Source: Todiramphus chloris collaris (lineage: Eukaryota; Chordata; Aves; Coraciiformes; Alcedinidae). From it: a stretch of DNA of 64,000 bases. The stretch covers positions 2,800,671 to 2,864,670 of the forward strand of contig JANVCC010000048.1 of NCBI GenBank assembly GCA_025345505.1, given 5' to 3'. The first letter of the stretch is position 1. Each line of letters opens with the position of its first letter. Of the stretch, positions 12,360 through 23,327 are shown piece after piece. The translations under genes were made by a program, and so were the position numbers. The notes under the pieces are model-generated. The model made no database searches, was not told the origin of the DNA, and was given only the letters and a program-made list of their open reading frames with translations.

Positions 12360-15300
12360 AGGACCATCAGTAATTAAGGAACCACATTCACCAAATGGCA
12401 GTCTTGGAGAAGCATGACCTACTTGCAAGGACCTCGTGCTGCATTCACGTAATGTGGAGCTTATGGAGTGAGCGAGCTTGGATATCAAATGGGTATAATC
12501 AACCCAGATATTAAGATATGCTTTTAATCTCTCTGGCCACAAGCTTATTTTTCTGCATGCAGTTTCTTGTGAAATATTTCTATTTGTCTACAGAAGACAG
12601 TTATCTTAAATTGCCTGTTGTGAAATGGAGCCAAACTAAGGTAATGATTTCCATCTAGGAGAAGAACACTGAACTACTGGCCTATAGTATGAATATGGCA
12701 GCGCGTTAAGAAAAATATTTCTGTCCGAAACTGTAATTTTGTCTTTCCATATGAGCTCTTCAGTCAAACTATCCAAGACCCAGTGTTCCCAGACAATTCT
12801 TCTAAAGAACAGGCTGGTGGATTTGGAAGTAAGTTCTTTGACCTTTGGCTAGTAAGTGGTACATTGTATTTTGTCTGAGCCTTAAGTCATTTTCTGTACC
12901 AAGACAATTCCACGTATCTTATTACAGCACTGGTGTAAAAATTGTTTCAGCTGTCCAGAAGGTTTTGCTATTTGATGATATCATAACCAGGGTGTTATTA
13001 AATCTCACAGCAGCTGGAGACTTGTCTCCAGTCAAGCAAGAATCCTATACAGATATCAAGTAGTGATGGATTTCCTGCATATCTTTCAGTGAAAATAAAC
13101 TGAGGTTTTTAAAGAAGTAATAATCTCAGCAGATATTTTTTTTTCAATAAATCTACATCATCAGTTGAATCTATTTTTAAATCTTTATGAAGGTAGAAAT
13201 TGTTATATTTCTCTTGAGGTCTAAAAGCTTTCAGGCAGCAAATCAAATTCTCACAATAAATATATGTTCCCAAACATTGGTAGAAATATTGGTAGAACAT
13301 AATATCAGTATACTGCTAAGAAGAGACAAAGTACATCTCCAACTTTATGCTGAAAACCATTCATTTTGTTATGAATGCAGAATGTATCTTTTCAATAAAA
13401 TAAAAAGATAGCACACAAAGAAGGTTTTAATGCTAACTGGTATTTAGAACCACAGGGAAGTGCCTAAGGTCTTGTAGATATTTCTGTGCATTTTATATTC
13501 AAGTCAAGTCAAAGTATAGTCCTGCTGGCCACAGAAACGTTCTGCAAGTGGCCAGCCACTCTGATTTTCATCATCTTTTTTCATCATCTCGTGATCGTGG
13601 ATTTTCTAAATGCCAGTGCCAATAATGATGTTATTTTTTAAAAATACAGCCTTTTTAAAGAAACCAACAATTACTGCATAGTAGCTTGAATTCTACATTA
13701 CTGTCTGAAGCCACAGTGCCCAGCAAAAACACACCTCCAAAGTACTAATCTAGTGCAGAAGGGGACTATTGAGCCCATCTAACAATTTTTACACCTTCCT
13801 GAAGGGATTCAGAACCTCAGTTTCTCTTTAAGACAATGGAAGATGGATGGATGCCTCCAGAAATCACAACAAAACTGTTTAGTCATGAGTTAGGTACCTG
13901 ATTTAAATATCTGTATGTACTGAACTGCCTCTTCCTGCTTTCCATTGTTGTCAGGGGGAATGGAGAAGCCTATGCATGTGGCTTAGGCACCTAAGTTCTT
14001 TAAGAAGTGTATGTGTGCCTTCCTCAGCTTCATATATGCAGTCTGAATCTAATGGTGGGTGCCTACAAATGAGGTGTATAAAACTTGCCAGACTGAAGAC
14101 CTGTAGCTGAAGCTACCTGAGATAGCTGACATCAGCTTTTTTACTGCCACAGTGGAATAGCATCTTACCCTTCTCCTAATGACCTTGTGCATGGCAGCAA
14201 AACATCACATGCACTAAAAAAAAATGCAGAGGAGTCCACAGGTTCTTGTTTTGTTTGTGAGTTAGACAACATACTAGACCTATCCATTAACATGAATTAA
14301 TGGATTATAGAGTCTCCATACATATCTCCATACATATACTGATACAATACTCATTTCTAGCTATATGTTCTTGGTTTTGTTTTCATCAGAACAACATGAA
14401 GTTTTTGTGGGAAGTTTTACTTTTCTTATCCTATTCCCAGACTCCTATCCATAGATCTTTTCTCTATATCCACAGAGACAGAGGGAAACTTGGAGTAAAA
14501 ATAGTTAGAGGACAGGAAAATAAAGTTAGGGAGGGATGGGAAAGCTGATTTTGCCAAATTTAGACCCTATCAAAAACCCTTGGGTTCTGTATTGCAAAAC
14601 AGACCCGGAAACTTTTGACTACTGGTCTGGTCTGCTGTTTGCTATGGGTTTTGTTTTGTTTCTTTTTTAATATTCTTCTGGTAACCCTAGAAACAGAGTG
14701 AGGCTTACTTTCAGGCAAGAAACACTGCTTGCTAGAAGAAGTGAACATTAAGAAAGAATACATACTCAAAGCTGGGAAATGCAGGCAAGAAAAGTGGTTT
14801 CTTTGTTTGGAAAGCTCATGGGCTCGGGGGTTCTAACTGGTCTTTTCTGTGCTGAGATAAATTTCAAACCTTAAAAGCCTTTTACTCAAGAAGTAGCCAT
14901 TACTCCGCAATCCAACTGTGAACTGAAGATAGAGAATATACATGTCCAGGAGTAGACCCTGCAAGCAGTCCTTATTCAAACAGATAGCTTCATCTACTTC
15001 ACAGAGGAAAGATTGATCAATATTTTACAAGACTAAGCCTTTTTTTCCTTTTTCTACATGCACTTTACAGGAGAGACATGTCAAAGAACAATGCTATAAA
15101 AATATAATCCTTCTGTAAAAAATGCCACGGTGTAGCAAATTATGTTCTAGCATGACTACCTTCCTTTCCTGATAGCTTGAATTCAGGAGAGAAGGATTTA
15201 AAGCAGAAAAAAAAAGTCTTTTGAAAATGTTAGTCAGCCTGGACATTCCAGGAAAAAGAATATATGTGTGGAAAAAAATTTCAAACTCACTCTGGAACCC

Positions 15301-15828
15301 AGGATAACATGTCGTCATAGCCCCCAAAATAAATCCTGATCAGGAGTCAGAAGCAGTAAAAGGCTGACTTTTCCTTCTTCGCTCCAGCAGGACAGCAATT
15401 GACTGCAGCATCAGAAGACCTTGCCACTGTCCAGCTGGAGACCCTATGCTGGCACACACCTCTCTTGAATGGCACAGTTTGACTCTTTGCAAGGGCACTG
15501 ATTTGTGCACGACTTCACGGTTGCAAAGAACTTCACCTAAATTGCCTGTAGACATTCTGAAATTATACACTTTCTGCTGGTAAGGAATTTCTTCTGACAA
15601 ACTGCCTACATTGATCACTTAGGAGTTATCCATCAATTAATTTAATGAAATCTGGCTAAGTTAGGAAAATACTGCTGAGATCTGGCCTTTCCTCTTTTCT
15701 GACATAAACTAGGCTGAAATTTTGCCGAACCAGTCACAGCCTGTGCTGTGCACCTAATTCTTCAAAAGGCAGCAGATGCCTTGCCATTGTTATTCTGTGA
15801 AGAGTGTTCACCCATGCCCCCCAACACA
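12360..15828. other. Unique A+T-rich non-coding DNA
   Basis: No gene is visible. A short direct repeat of TCTCCATACATA occurs at about 14311-14336. The motif TTAGGCACCTAAG near 13983 matches the ancient motif described at 49553-49623. Open frames are under 93 codons and unremarkable. Confidence 0.6.
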
Positions 15829-16305
15829 ACTGCTCACTACTGAGCAGGGCTCCCACAGCACCAAGGCTGGTTTTTCCAACATTCCCCCATAGTGGGATGG
15901 GGTGGACAAGATCTTGGGAGGGGATGCAATTGGAAGAGATGACCCATACTGGTTAAAGGGATATTCCATACCATATGATTCAGCTTAACAATAAAAGCTA
16001 TAAGAAAAAAAAAAAAGGGGGGGGGGGGGCATCTGCTCATCCTCCAGAGCAACTGCTATATGTTTTGGAGCCCTGCTTCCTGAAAAGGGGCCAGGCATCA
16101 CCTGCTGATGGGTAGTAGAGAATAAATCTTTCTATTATTTTGCTTCCGCATGCAGACTTTGCTTTGCTTTTCATTAAACTGCCTTTGTCTAAACCCACGA
16201 GTTTCATCTTATTTTCTTTCCCCCCTGGTCCAGCTGAGAGGAGGAGGTGGGGGGAGTGATAGAGAAGCTTGGTGGGCACCTGGCATCCAAAGTCAAACCA
16301 CCACA
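15829..16305 (+). mobile_element. ERVL-like LTR, 5'-truncated
   Basis: From about 15829 (ACTGCTCACTACTGAGCAGG) to the terminus CAAACCACCACA at 16305 the sequence follows a common avian ERVL-type LTR. It has GGGATATTCCATACCATATG, a TATA-like CAATAAAAGCT, ATTAAA at 16173-16178, and the AACCCACGAGTTT block before the 3' end. The normal TG start is not found and no matching upstream copy of the following bases (CTCAT) is seen, so the 5' end appears lost. A tract of 12 A followed by 13 G (16005-16029) sits just downstream of the promoter-like segment. Confidence 0.75.
16005..16029 (+). repeat. A12-G13 homopurine tract
   Basis: Twelve A residues abut thirteen G residues on the plus strand, inside the LTR. 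The related LTRs I recall carry a purine-rich GGAAGAAGG-like stretch here, so this is probably a slippage expansion. The G run could form a quadruplex or triplex; that is inference. Confidence 0.9.
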
Positions 16306-19026
16306 CTCATAAAAATTAGGAAGTTGAGTTCTCTTATTTCTCTAGTTTAGTGGCTGGCACACTTGCTTGTGCTGTGAAACCGAGGCTATTCTCAATTTTG
16401 CATGAGGGATTCTGAACCAGCATTTCTAAGGTAAATGCTCTAGCAATAAGACAAGAGAGCATTTTGTCTCAGAACTGTGGCTAAAAAAGAGTTGCCTCCT
16501 ACAGGAGCTGCAGAAATTAGCCTGTGTGTTAATTTTATGTCAAAAGAGCCAAGTTTCCTCAGGCTTTCTGTTGTTTCACTAAAGAGTGAGAAGTTCCAGC
16601 TTATTAGGGAATTAAAAAAAAAAAAAACCAAGCCCAAAACAGTAGATGGTAAATTCAAGGACTTTTGAGGCCAGAAAGGATCATTATACCAAGACTGCTG
16701 TACAGCATTACGTTGTACTAGACACAGTTCTCTCTCTTTGATTAAAGGCAATGTCAGGGAAGGATCCAGCCTTGAAAATTATATATATATATATGGGGGG
16801 GTTTTTACATGAAAATATGAATGTCTCAGTATTTCCTTTGCTAGCTTGTGAAAATAGTTAATTTCCTCTCTGATAAAGGAAGACAGAAGAAGAAGCTGTC
16901 TGTCCTCTCCATGTTAATTTTATTACAGTATAATCCACTGTGCCTGACTGTAAACGTATCCTGACCATTGTTAACTCTCATTTCCTCACTAGAAGAATAA
17001 TTAGTTCAAGTGTTTTCGCTAGCCTGTTAATCCCACATTTCCATCTGTTCATACTAATACCTCGTTAGTGGTTAAATACGATTAGCTTGAAACAAACAAT
17101 TACAGAAACAAGTAGCAGTGTTAGAGTTCAGTTGACACATCCCCTGGCTGTTTCGAGTGCAGCCATGAACTGACACATACATAAATTGTTTTGATTATCT
17201 TCACTACGCTTAACTGAATTTTTCAAACTATTTGAGCAGATGTGGTTAGATACCCTCTTTGGATTTGGGGTTTTTTTTGGCTATGCATGTGTATCTATAT
17301 CTCTGTCCTTATGTAGAATATTACTGATAGTATGTGGTACTGGCATTGCAGGTTACATGTGTCTTTAAGTATAACATGCCTGTACTATGCTACATTAGCA
17401 AACATGCAACGCTACCAGTTAACCTAAAATCTTATCCACAATATTGCTTTTGGTGATGGGATGCTCTTAGACTTTTTCTAGAACATAACTACTTTGCATG
17501 GGAAATGTGTTCTTGTCCTTCTTCCCGTTACATGGGATCCACATAAACCCCCTGATGCAGTTTGTGAGGCACATCCAACAACAAAAAGGACATGTCAGGG
17601 GAGGTATTTCCTCCCGTAGCAGCAGCTATGAATCTGGTTTCAGATACCCTTCCTTCTAGCACAAAATACCTTGCTGACGTGATGTGCTGCTGAAGCATTC
17701 AGCAGCTGACAGTATTTGCAATCTAATGCCTGTAATTGCCTCATAAGGCCAAGAGGTAACAGGACCTCCAGCTTCAGTAGGGCAACCTGAGGTAGGAGTC
17801 AAGGTGAGCTTTTTGCTTTTACAAAGGAAGTCTGCAGTAGCAGGAAGAACTCATCTCTGGTTTGAATGGGAGGTGATTTTGCTGTAGAATAGCTGTTCAA
17901 CAGGTTTTGTGTCCCGTTCAGTTTTTCCGAATGTCTGTCAGTGTCTCAGATCACAATGGGAAGACTGAAAACCAAAACGAAAACAGCACAAAATACTGTT
18001 AATTAAGGATGCTGGCAAAAAGCCTGTGTGAAAAACAATTGCCTTTTCCCCTCCTGTTTAACTGAACTCCTACATCAGTGTCGTATTGATGCGAGGTCCT
18101 TGACTGCTCTGGAACTTCTGCTCACTCACCACTGGTTCCACCCTTTTTTTTTCTTGTGAAGTTAAAAAGTGAACAGTGGGTTTTGTGTAGATCTATTGCA
18201 TCAGTTGTTATGCTTTGCTTATTAACTTCGTCGACCACGCTACTCTCCAGAATGTCAATCAGATGGATAAGGTTGATACCCGATTCCCATTGCAAAAGGG
18301 TCAATTCACCCTGTTTGTTCTTTGCCAGCTAAATTATATGCCTTATATACTAGACCCATTGAACCTGGTAAAGCCAGACCACTTATCTCTTCATAGTGAA
18401 CACTGTAATCATTTTCCTGTCTGATCTGTCCGCTGCCTTTTCCCTGTGTTTAGACTGATTTAAAAGTTAACTATTGATTTGCAAGCTTTTGACCTCTATA
18501 CAATATATAGTATCCTTTTCCCACAGAAAAGTAGAAATACTAACCTTCTCTTTCTCTCTTCTAGGAAATTTTGAAGTTTTACCCTAAGAATTTTGGCTGC
18601 AGGCATTTTTTTTTGATACACAGCAGCAATGCTTGGTGAATCCTATTGCTCCTGACATGCATCCAGCTAAATCATTGACTGCCCATCACCACAGCACTCA
18701 GGATCTACCTTCTCTAGTTCACTCCTACTAATGATCATTAATGTACCAATGAGATGTTTCTTAGCTTGAAACAGAGTCTTTAATAACTGACCTGTTTCAA
18801 TGGTTTCACTCCATAAAATGCCTACAAACACAGTGTAAAGCAGCGTTATCACCAAGTCAAGCAGAGCTGATGGAATTAATGGGATGGGTGGAAAAACAGA
18901 TCACCCTCAACATCTAAGCACAGAGATGCAAAGGTGCTACATAAGCTGTGACAGAGGCATTGAAAAGGCAGCCTTTTTATATGGAAACCAAAGCTTTTCC
19001 CAGCACAGGCGTTGTACAAACACCCA
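16306..19026. other. Unique non-coding DNA
   Basis: An (AT)7 run followed by seven G lies at 16780-16801. Between about 16960 and 17110 there are several TAAT/ATTA cores in otherwise unique sequence. No gene is visible; open frames are under 104 codons. Confidence 0.6.
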
Positions 19027-19267
19027 CAAAGTATTGTGTCCAGTTCTGGGCTCCCCAGTTCAAGAGTGACAGGGAAATACTAAAGAGAGTGCAATGGAGG
19101 CTGATGAAGGGACTGGAACATCTCTCTGATGAGGAAAGGCTGAGAGCCCTGGGGCTGTTTAGCCTGGAGAAGAGAAGACTGAGAGAGGATCTGATTAATG
19201 TTTACAAATATCTGAAGTGGGTGTCAAGTAGAAGGGGCCAGGCTCTTTTCAGTGGTGCCCTGGGATA
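19027..19267 (+). pseudogene. CR1 ORF2 C-terminal remnant
   Basis: In frame with the plus strand, the translation carries the CR1 ORF2 tail: YCVQFWAPQFK, GLEHLSDEERL, GLFSLEKRRLREDLINVYKYL split across adjacent blocks, then a GAxLFS-type end. This is the region after the reverse transcriptase domain. Nothing upstream of it belongs to CR1, so it is a dead-on-arrival fragment from 5'-truncated target-primed reverse transcription. Confidence 0.88.
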
Positions 19268-19434
19268 GGATGAGAGGTAATAGTCAAAAACCAGAGCTCC
19301 TGCTCTGGAGACTTTCAAACCCCTCCTGGACCTGTTCCTGTGTGGGCTGCCCTGGGTGATCCTGCTCTGGCAGGGGGGTTGGACTCAATGATCTCCAGAG
19401 GTCCCTTCCCATCCCTACCATTCTGTGATTCTGC
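19027..19434 (+). mobile_element. CR1 LINE, 5'-truncated copy
   Basis: The copy runs from the C-terminal part of ORF2 (AAAGTATTGTGTCCAGTTCTG) through the 3' UTR (CTGCTCTGGCAGGGGGGTTGG) to ATTCTGTGATTCTGCG. It lies on the plus strand and is one of the better preserved CR1 copies here. A short deletion seems to have removed part of the ORF2/3' UTR junction after GGATAGGATGAGAGGTAAT. Confidence 0.95.
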
Positions 19435-20071
19435 GAAAGGGGCAGTACCCACATAACACAGCTCACCTTCTAAATAAGAGTATAAATCCTATTGCTTCAG
19501 TCTTTGGGGGCAATCCTAAACCAAAATGTTTTGATAATCAAGATTTGTGATGGGATTAGTGCTTTTCATCCTACGTGTGTTGCAATATTGAAGCCCAATG
19601 CTCTGCTAGAGTTCTACAGGAGAATACTTTTCAGTTAGTTTAGAAAACTGATTTTAAATTAAGACTTAAAATGCAAACTATCTCAAGCATGGAAAAATGT
19701 AAAGATAGAAATAAAAGAATATTTGTTTGAGGTTTTAGTATTTCAGTGCAAGACCAATATTTTATACAATATTCTGCAGTATTTTTGAAAACATGTCTAT
19801 CTTCACCTAAAAAAAAAAAAGAAGAGGAAACTGAAATATTATTTTGCAGTTTTGATTTCAATAAGCAGTTTCGGAGGTAGTTTAACATTACAGTTTTCTT
19901 TTAAGATGTTTCAATCCACCCATAGTTTGAATAACAACACAATATCATTCACGTAAGCTGAAGTCTCACAAATAGTCCTTAAGCTCTACTACTACCAGAG
20001 ATTTTACTACAAATAACAGATTTTTTTTTCATTTTATTTCCTTTTATTTTTATTCAGAAGAATTACAAAGC
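19435..20071. other. Unique A+T-rich non-coding DNA
   Basis: An A-tract at about 19808-19820 and T-rich stretches near 20022-20055 are the only simple sequences. No gene is visible. It ends at the target site of the endogenous retrovirus that follows. Confidence 0.6.
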
Positions 20072-20076
20072 TTTAC

Positions 20077-20633
20077 TGTGGCAGGTACAGCAACCCCCAG
20101 TAGACAAAATGCAAAGCATAAAGAATGTATTTGGAGAAGTTTGGTGCCTCGCCCAGAGCAGGTTGATGCCTTGGCCATTAAGCTGCATCTCCCAGTGCTT
20201 AACTGGTGTCGGGCCTTGGTCCCCTCAACCAATCAGAGCACACCCTTGACTGGGGTATAACTGGGCTCCTGGCTAAGAGCCAGAGGAGTTGGTTCTTTTC
20301 AGAGCAGCAGGTCTGGCAGTCGGACCATCCCCTTGGGCACATCCGAGGACACTGTCATGGACTGAGGGGGTCTCCGTAGACCGAGTGGCCTCACCCCTCC
20401 TACTTTGGGTGAGTGATGTCTCGGGCACTCTGGTGTGGGGGGTTTCCTCTTGAGGAGTGGGCATGTGCCTGTTTGGGTTCACCTCTTCAGGTTTAGGAAT
20501 GAGTTGTGTAGTAGAGATTTCCCACAGACAGCCGAAGTTGTGTTTGGTCAGGAGAAGCGCTGGGCAGCTTCGGTTGCAGTAAAGCCTGGTTTGGATGGTG
20601 GCTGCTGGTTGGTGTGTAGGTGTCTGCAGGACA
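20077..20633 (+). repeat. 5' LTR of the short endogenous retrovirus
   Basis: U3 holds a CCAAT box at 20229-20233 (AACCAATCAGAGC) and a TATA box at 20256-20260 (GGGGTATAACTGG), 23 bp apart, a sound promoter arrangement. An AGTAAA signal at 20578-20583 precedes a G+T-rich U5 ending GGACA. Transcription would start near 20285, giving an R region of about 300 nt. The right LTR shares the TTGCARTAAA...GGCTGCTG...GGACA end and the CATC-CCCAGTG-CTTAACTGG segment in U3. Confidence 0.72.
20229..20260 (+). promoter_or_regulatory. LTR promoter: CCAAT and TATA boxes
   Basis: CCAAT at 20229-20233 and TATAA at 20256-20260 lie in the U3 region. Their spacing and order match a RNA polymerase II core promoter of a retroviral LTR. 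Present activity is unknown. Confidence 0.6.
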
Positions 20634-20638
20634 TCTAC

Positions 20639-20656
20639 TGGCGTAGTCGGCAGGAT
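20639..20656 (+). other. Primer-binding site complementary to tRNA-Ser
   Basis: TGGCGTAGTCGGCAGGAT begins five bases after the LTR end, where a retroviral primer-binding site belongs. It starts with TGG (complement of CCA) and matches all 18 nt of the complement of the acceptor end of vertebrate tRNA-Ser as I recall it. The match would continue if one G (20657) is an insertion. Serine-primed retroviruses are a minority among vertebrate endogenous retroviruses. Confidence 0.78.
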
Positions 20657-20744
20657 GTCGATAGAGGAATTGCTGCAGAGGGACCACCGAGAGCCTTCTC
20701 CATCCGATGGAGAATGGGAGAGGGAGAAGTGGGCAGAGCCCATC

Positions 20745-20812
20745 GAGGTCCCTGGTGGGTTCTGGGAGAGGTCCCCGGTGGGTGCTGGGGAAGGTCCCCA
20801 GTAGGTTTTGGA
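20745..20812 (+). repeat. Short G-rich tandem repeat inside the retrovirus
   Basis: Three imperfect units of about 23-25 bp share GAGGTCCC-GGTGGGT-CTGGG. They lie in the internal region shortly after the primer-binding site and are too diverged to be a recent expansion. Confidence 0.6.
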
Positions 20813-21233
20813 GTGAGGTAGGTCAAGGGGCCATGTGTGCCATGCTGGAGCCTCTTCAGTTCGGGCTCAGAAGCCTCCGGGCTGTGGGGATCGAAAGCAT
20901 GGTGACTGGGGAGAGAACTGAGAAGAGAAAAGGAGCAGATGGTTTCTTTTGAGTTGCTAATGGCCCGGGTAAAAGATTCCCCCAGGGCTGTCCAAATCCA
21001 GTAGTTGATGGCGGGTGCAGACCTAAGGATTGGGATGGAGACACCTGGGGATACCTTGATGAAGAGGGTCCTGATGGAACTGAGGGGGTGGAGGACAAGG
21101 AGCTGCGCCCTGTTACTGGCACTGAGATGCAGAAGGGACCGGTTGGCGGGGACCCCCGCACCCCTACCCGCATCACCCCGTGCTCGGCATCCGAGCATCA
21201 CAGATTTTCTCTGTGAAACCAAAACAGAGTATT

Positions 21234-21603
21234 TGTGGCAAGTCTTTTTGGAGGGAGGTGATCAGACACTGCTGAGTGATGCTGCTGCTGCTGGGTGTCG
21301 GGGTCCTGGGATATTTCTGAGCAACAGGCCAGTGGACAACCAGTTGATCGCATCCCAGTGGCTTACTGGGATGGGTCTGCACCTGAATGAGAGGGGAGAG
21401 CCAGTGGTTACCCCTGAAGGGACTGTCAGAGATGGCTCTGGGAGTACAAAGGGCTGCCTGCACCCGGGAGATGTCAGAGAGTGCGGGGCGGGACCCCGAC
21501 ACCCCCCGGCTGCTCATTTTAAGGAGTAATGGGCAACTTTGGTTGCAATAAACGCCATTTTTGGATAGCGGCTGCTGTTTGGTCTGTGGGTGCCTCTGGG
21601 ACA
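21234..21603 (+). repeat. 3' LTR of the short endogenous retrovirus (start approximate)
   Basis: The end (GGGCAACTTTGGTTGCAATAAACGCC to GGTGCCTCTGGGACA, interrupted by GGATAGCGGCTGCTG) is clearly homologous to the end of the left LTR. AATAAA lies at 21547-21552. The start is uncertain: TGTGGCAAGT at 21234 resembles the left terminus, but TGTGAAACC at 21212 is another option, and neither is preceded by a clean polypurine tract. It is about 190 bp shorter than the left LTR, so it has lost sequence. Confidence 0.6.
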
Positions 21604-21608
21604 TTTAT

Positions 21609-22841
21609 AATAACACCAAAATTCAAGTAATCATGTAGTAAGCATAAGGAAATATTGTCTCTCCAGTTTCATCAACCAGAATATTCCTAATTTACTGATC
21701 ATCATCCATTAGAACAGAAATGAGCAGCCACTGTAGTTCTTCCACGGTGTTTAGTGCAAATTCTCTCAAATCCAGCTTTCTTTTATAGCTTCCCTGAAGT
21801 TTTATCCGATTGATTAACTGCAACCTGTTAATCAGAAATTAATATTAATCATAAATAAGTTAATCTGCAATCAGAAAACCATTTATTTCATTTAGCAGGC
21901 CACAAAAAAACCTTGTGCAAAATTCTGCAGCTTCCTGTAATAATTATCCACATCTGCTACATTAAAAATCTCTGTAGTAGCAATACACAATAAATGTTAG
22001 CATTTTATGTCCAAATAGGGAGATTCTGTAGGAGACAAAAAGATCTGGTGATATATATAGATGACCTCTTTTGTCATGCAGTATGTATCATAAAAGTTAT
22101 CTCCCAGGGAGGAGCAAAGTTTGGTTTCTTATCATTTTAACTAACATTAATAAATGAGATAGCAATAGTAGAAGTACGCAGAGACGACTTGGCCAAGGTC
22201 AAAATGAAGGTGCTGATTGCAAATAGGTTGGATATATTGAATGCTTTTCTGGTTAACTAGTGCTGACTAAAGCTTGGAAGGGAAACAAACCTCAAAAATG
22301 TTTTTCTTTTATTTTTGGTACATTTGTTCTGTCACTTAGTTATATGCATAGGCCCACATTTGTGGGTGATCGACTAAATCCCCTTGCTTTTTCTCTCATA
22401 CCTCTCCTGACTCTCTTGAGACATGCTGGAAAGTATAAGTGTAAGCTGTCAGAAGGCAGTCTGTTCCCCCCAGGGATCCTGAGGTCTCTCCCACCTGGGG
22501 CATGACAGTGAACCACACAGCTATTGCAACCAGCTGACCATTGAGCAGCTCTGGTGCTAATTGCTGCCTGTCAGATTAAATGGGTGTTTTCTTGGTTGGG
22601 TAAACTGTCTTTCAAGCTGTAATTGAAATTTATCTGTTAGATGTCATCCTTCTCTACTAGACCGATGACTGCATGGGTCTTCAACAAACCAGATTCAGTG
22701 TCAGCAAGAAGCCAGCAAATAAAAGTAGTGTCCTGATCTGAACAAAATGGGCCAGAGGCTCATTAGCACCAGGTCAGGCACAGGATAAATTTGTGGTGTG
22801 AACATACTCTGTGTTGCTCTATACACAGCACATGTATATAT
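21609..22841. other. Unique non-coding DNA
   Basis: No gene is visible. Between 21800 and 21870 there is a cluster of TTAATC/ATTAA cores (for example CCTGTTAATCAGAAATTAAT), which could be homeodomain sites. Confidence 0.55.
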
Positions 22842-22846
22842 ATGTT

Positions 22847-23244
22847 TGTGCTGGTTTTGACTGGGGTAGAGTTAGTTTTCTTCACAGTAGCTGGTATTGG
22901 TCTGTGTTTTGGATTAGTGTTGGTAACAGGGATGTTTTTGTTATTTCTGAGCAGGGCTCACACAGAGTCTCTCCTGCTTCTCACCCTACCCCATCAGTCA
23001 GTAGCCTGGGGTGCACAAGAAGCTGGGAGGGGACGCAACTGGGACAGCTGAGCCCAGCTGACCAAAGAGATGTCCCATATGATGTCATGCTCAGCATATA
23101 AAACAGGGGGAAGAAGAAGGAAGGTATTTAACTCAACCCATAGGTTTTCTCACTCTTACTCTGGGGATTCTCTCCCCTACCCCAGGGGAGAGGGAGTGAG
23201 CAGCTGTGTGGGGCTTAGTTACCAGCTGGGGTTAAACCACAGCA
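22847..23244 (+). mobile_element. Solo LTR of an ERVL-like endogenous retrovirus
   Basis: It starts TGTGCTGGTTTTGACTGGGG and ends GGGGTTAAACCACAGCA, the typical termini of a very common avian class III LTR. It is flanked by a perfect 5-bp duplication, ATGTT, at 22842-22846 and 23245-23249. A CRE-like GATGTCATGC precedes TATAAA at 23097-23102. After the promoter the sequence jumps from GAAGAAGGAAGG to ACTCAACCCATAGGTTTTC, so most of R with its polyadenylation signal is missing compared with the LTR pattern I recall. No internal region adjoins it. Confidence 0.88.
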
Positions 23245-23280
23245 ATGTTGCTCTATTATAGACCTCTTCATGAGTGTGTC

Positions 23281-23327
23281 CAGTTATTGGGTTAGTTCAG
23301 ATGTTCAGTTATTGGTTAGTTCAGATG
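23281..23327 (+). repeat. Two-unit tandem duplication, period 25 bp
   Basis: CAGTTATTGGGTTAGTTCAG and CAGTTATTGGTTAGTTCAG, each followed by ATG, are adjacent and differ by one base. This is a recent small duplication just downstream of the ERVL-like LTR. Confidence 0.85.

Larger units (their letters stand above)
20077..21603 (+). mobile_element. Short endogenous retrovirus with a tRNA-Ser primer-binding site
   Basis: The element starts TGTGGCAGGTACAG and ends CCTCTGGGACA. The flanks are TTTAC (20072-20076) and TTTAT (21604-21608), a decayed 5-bp target duplication. A left LTR with CCAAT box, TATA box and polyadenylation signal is followed by an 18-nt primer-binding site, about 580 bp of internal sequence, and a diverged right LTR. 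The internal part is far too short for gag-pol-env and shows no retroviral domain I recognise, so it is a deletion derivative or a non-autonomous element. The LTRs differ strongly, which makes the insertion old. It is more G+C-rich than its surroundings. Confidence 0.8.

Noticed and set aside
20635-21222. 195-codon open frame on the minus strand
   Set aside because: It runs antisense through the internal region of the short retrovirus, in G+C-richer DNA where stops are rarer, and shows no recognisable domain. Several other frames are open over the same bases.
23281-23327. Direct repeats considered as a CRISPR-like array
   Set aside because: Only two adjacent units without unique spacers; it is a simple tandem duplication.
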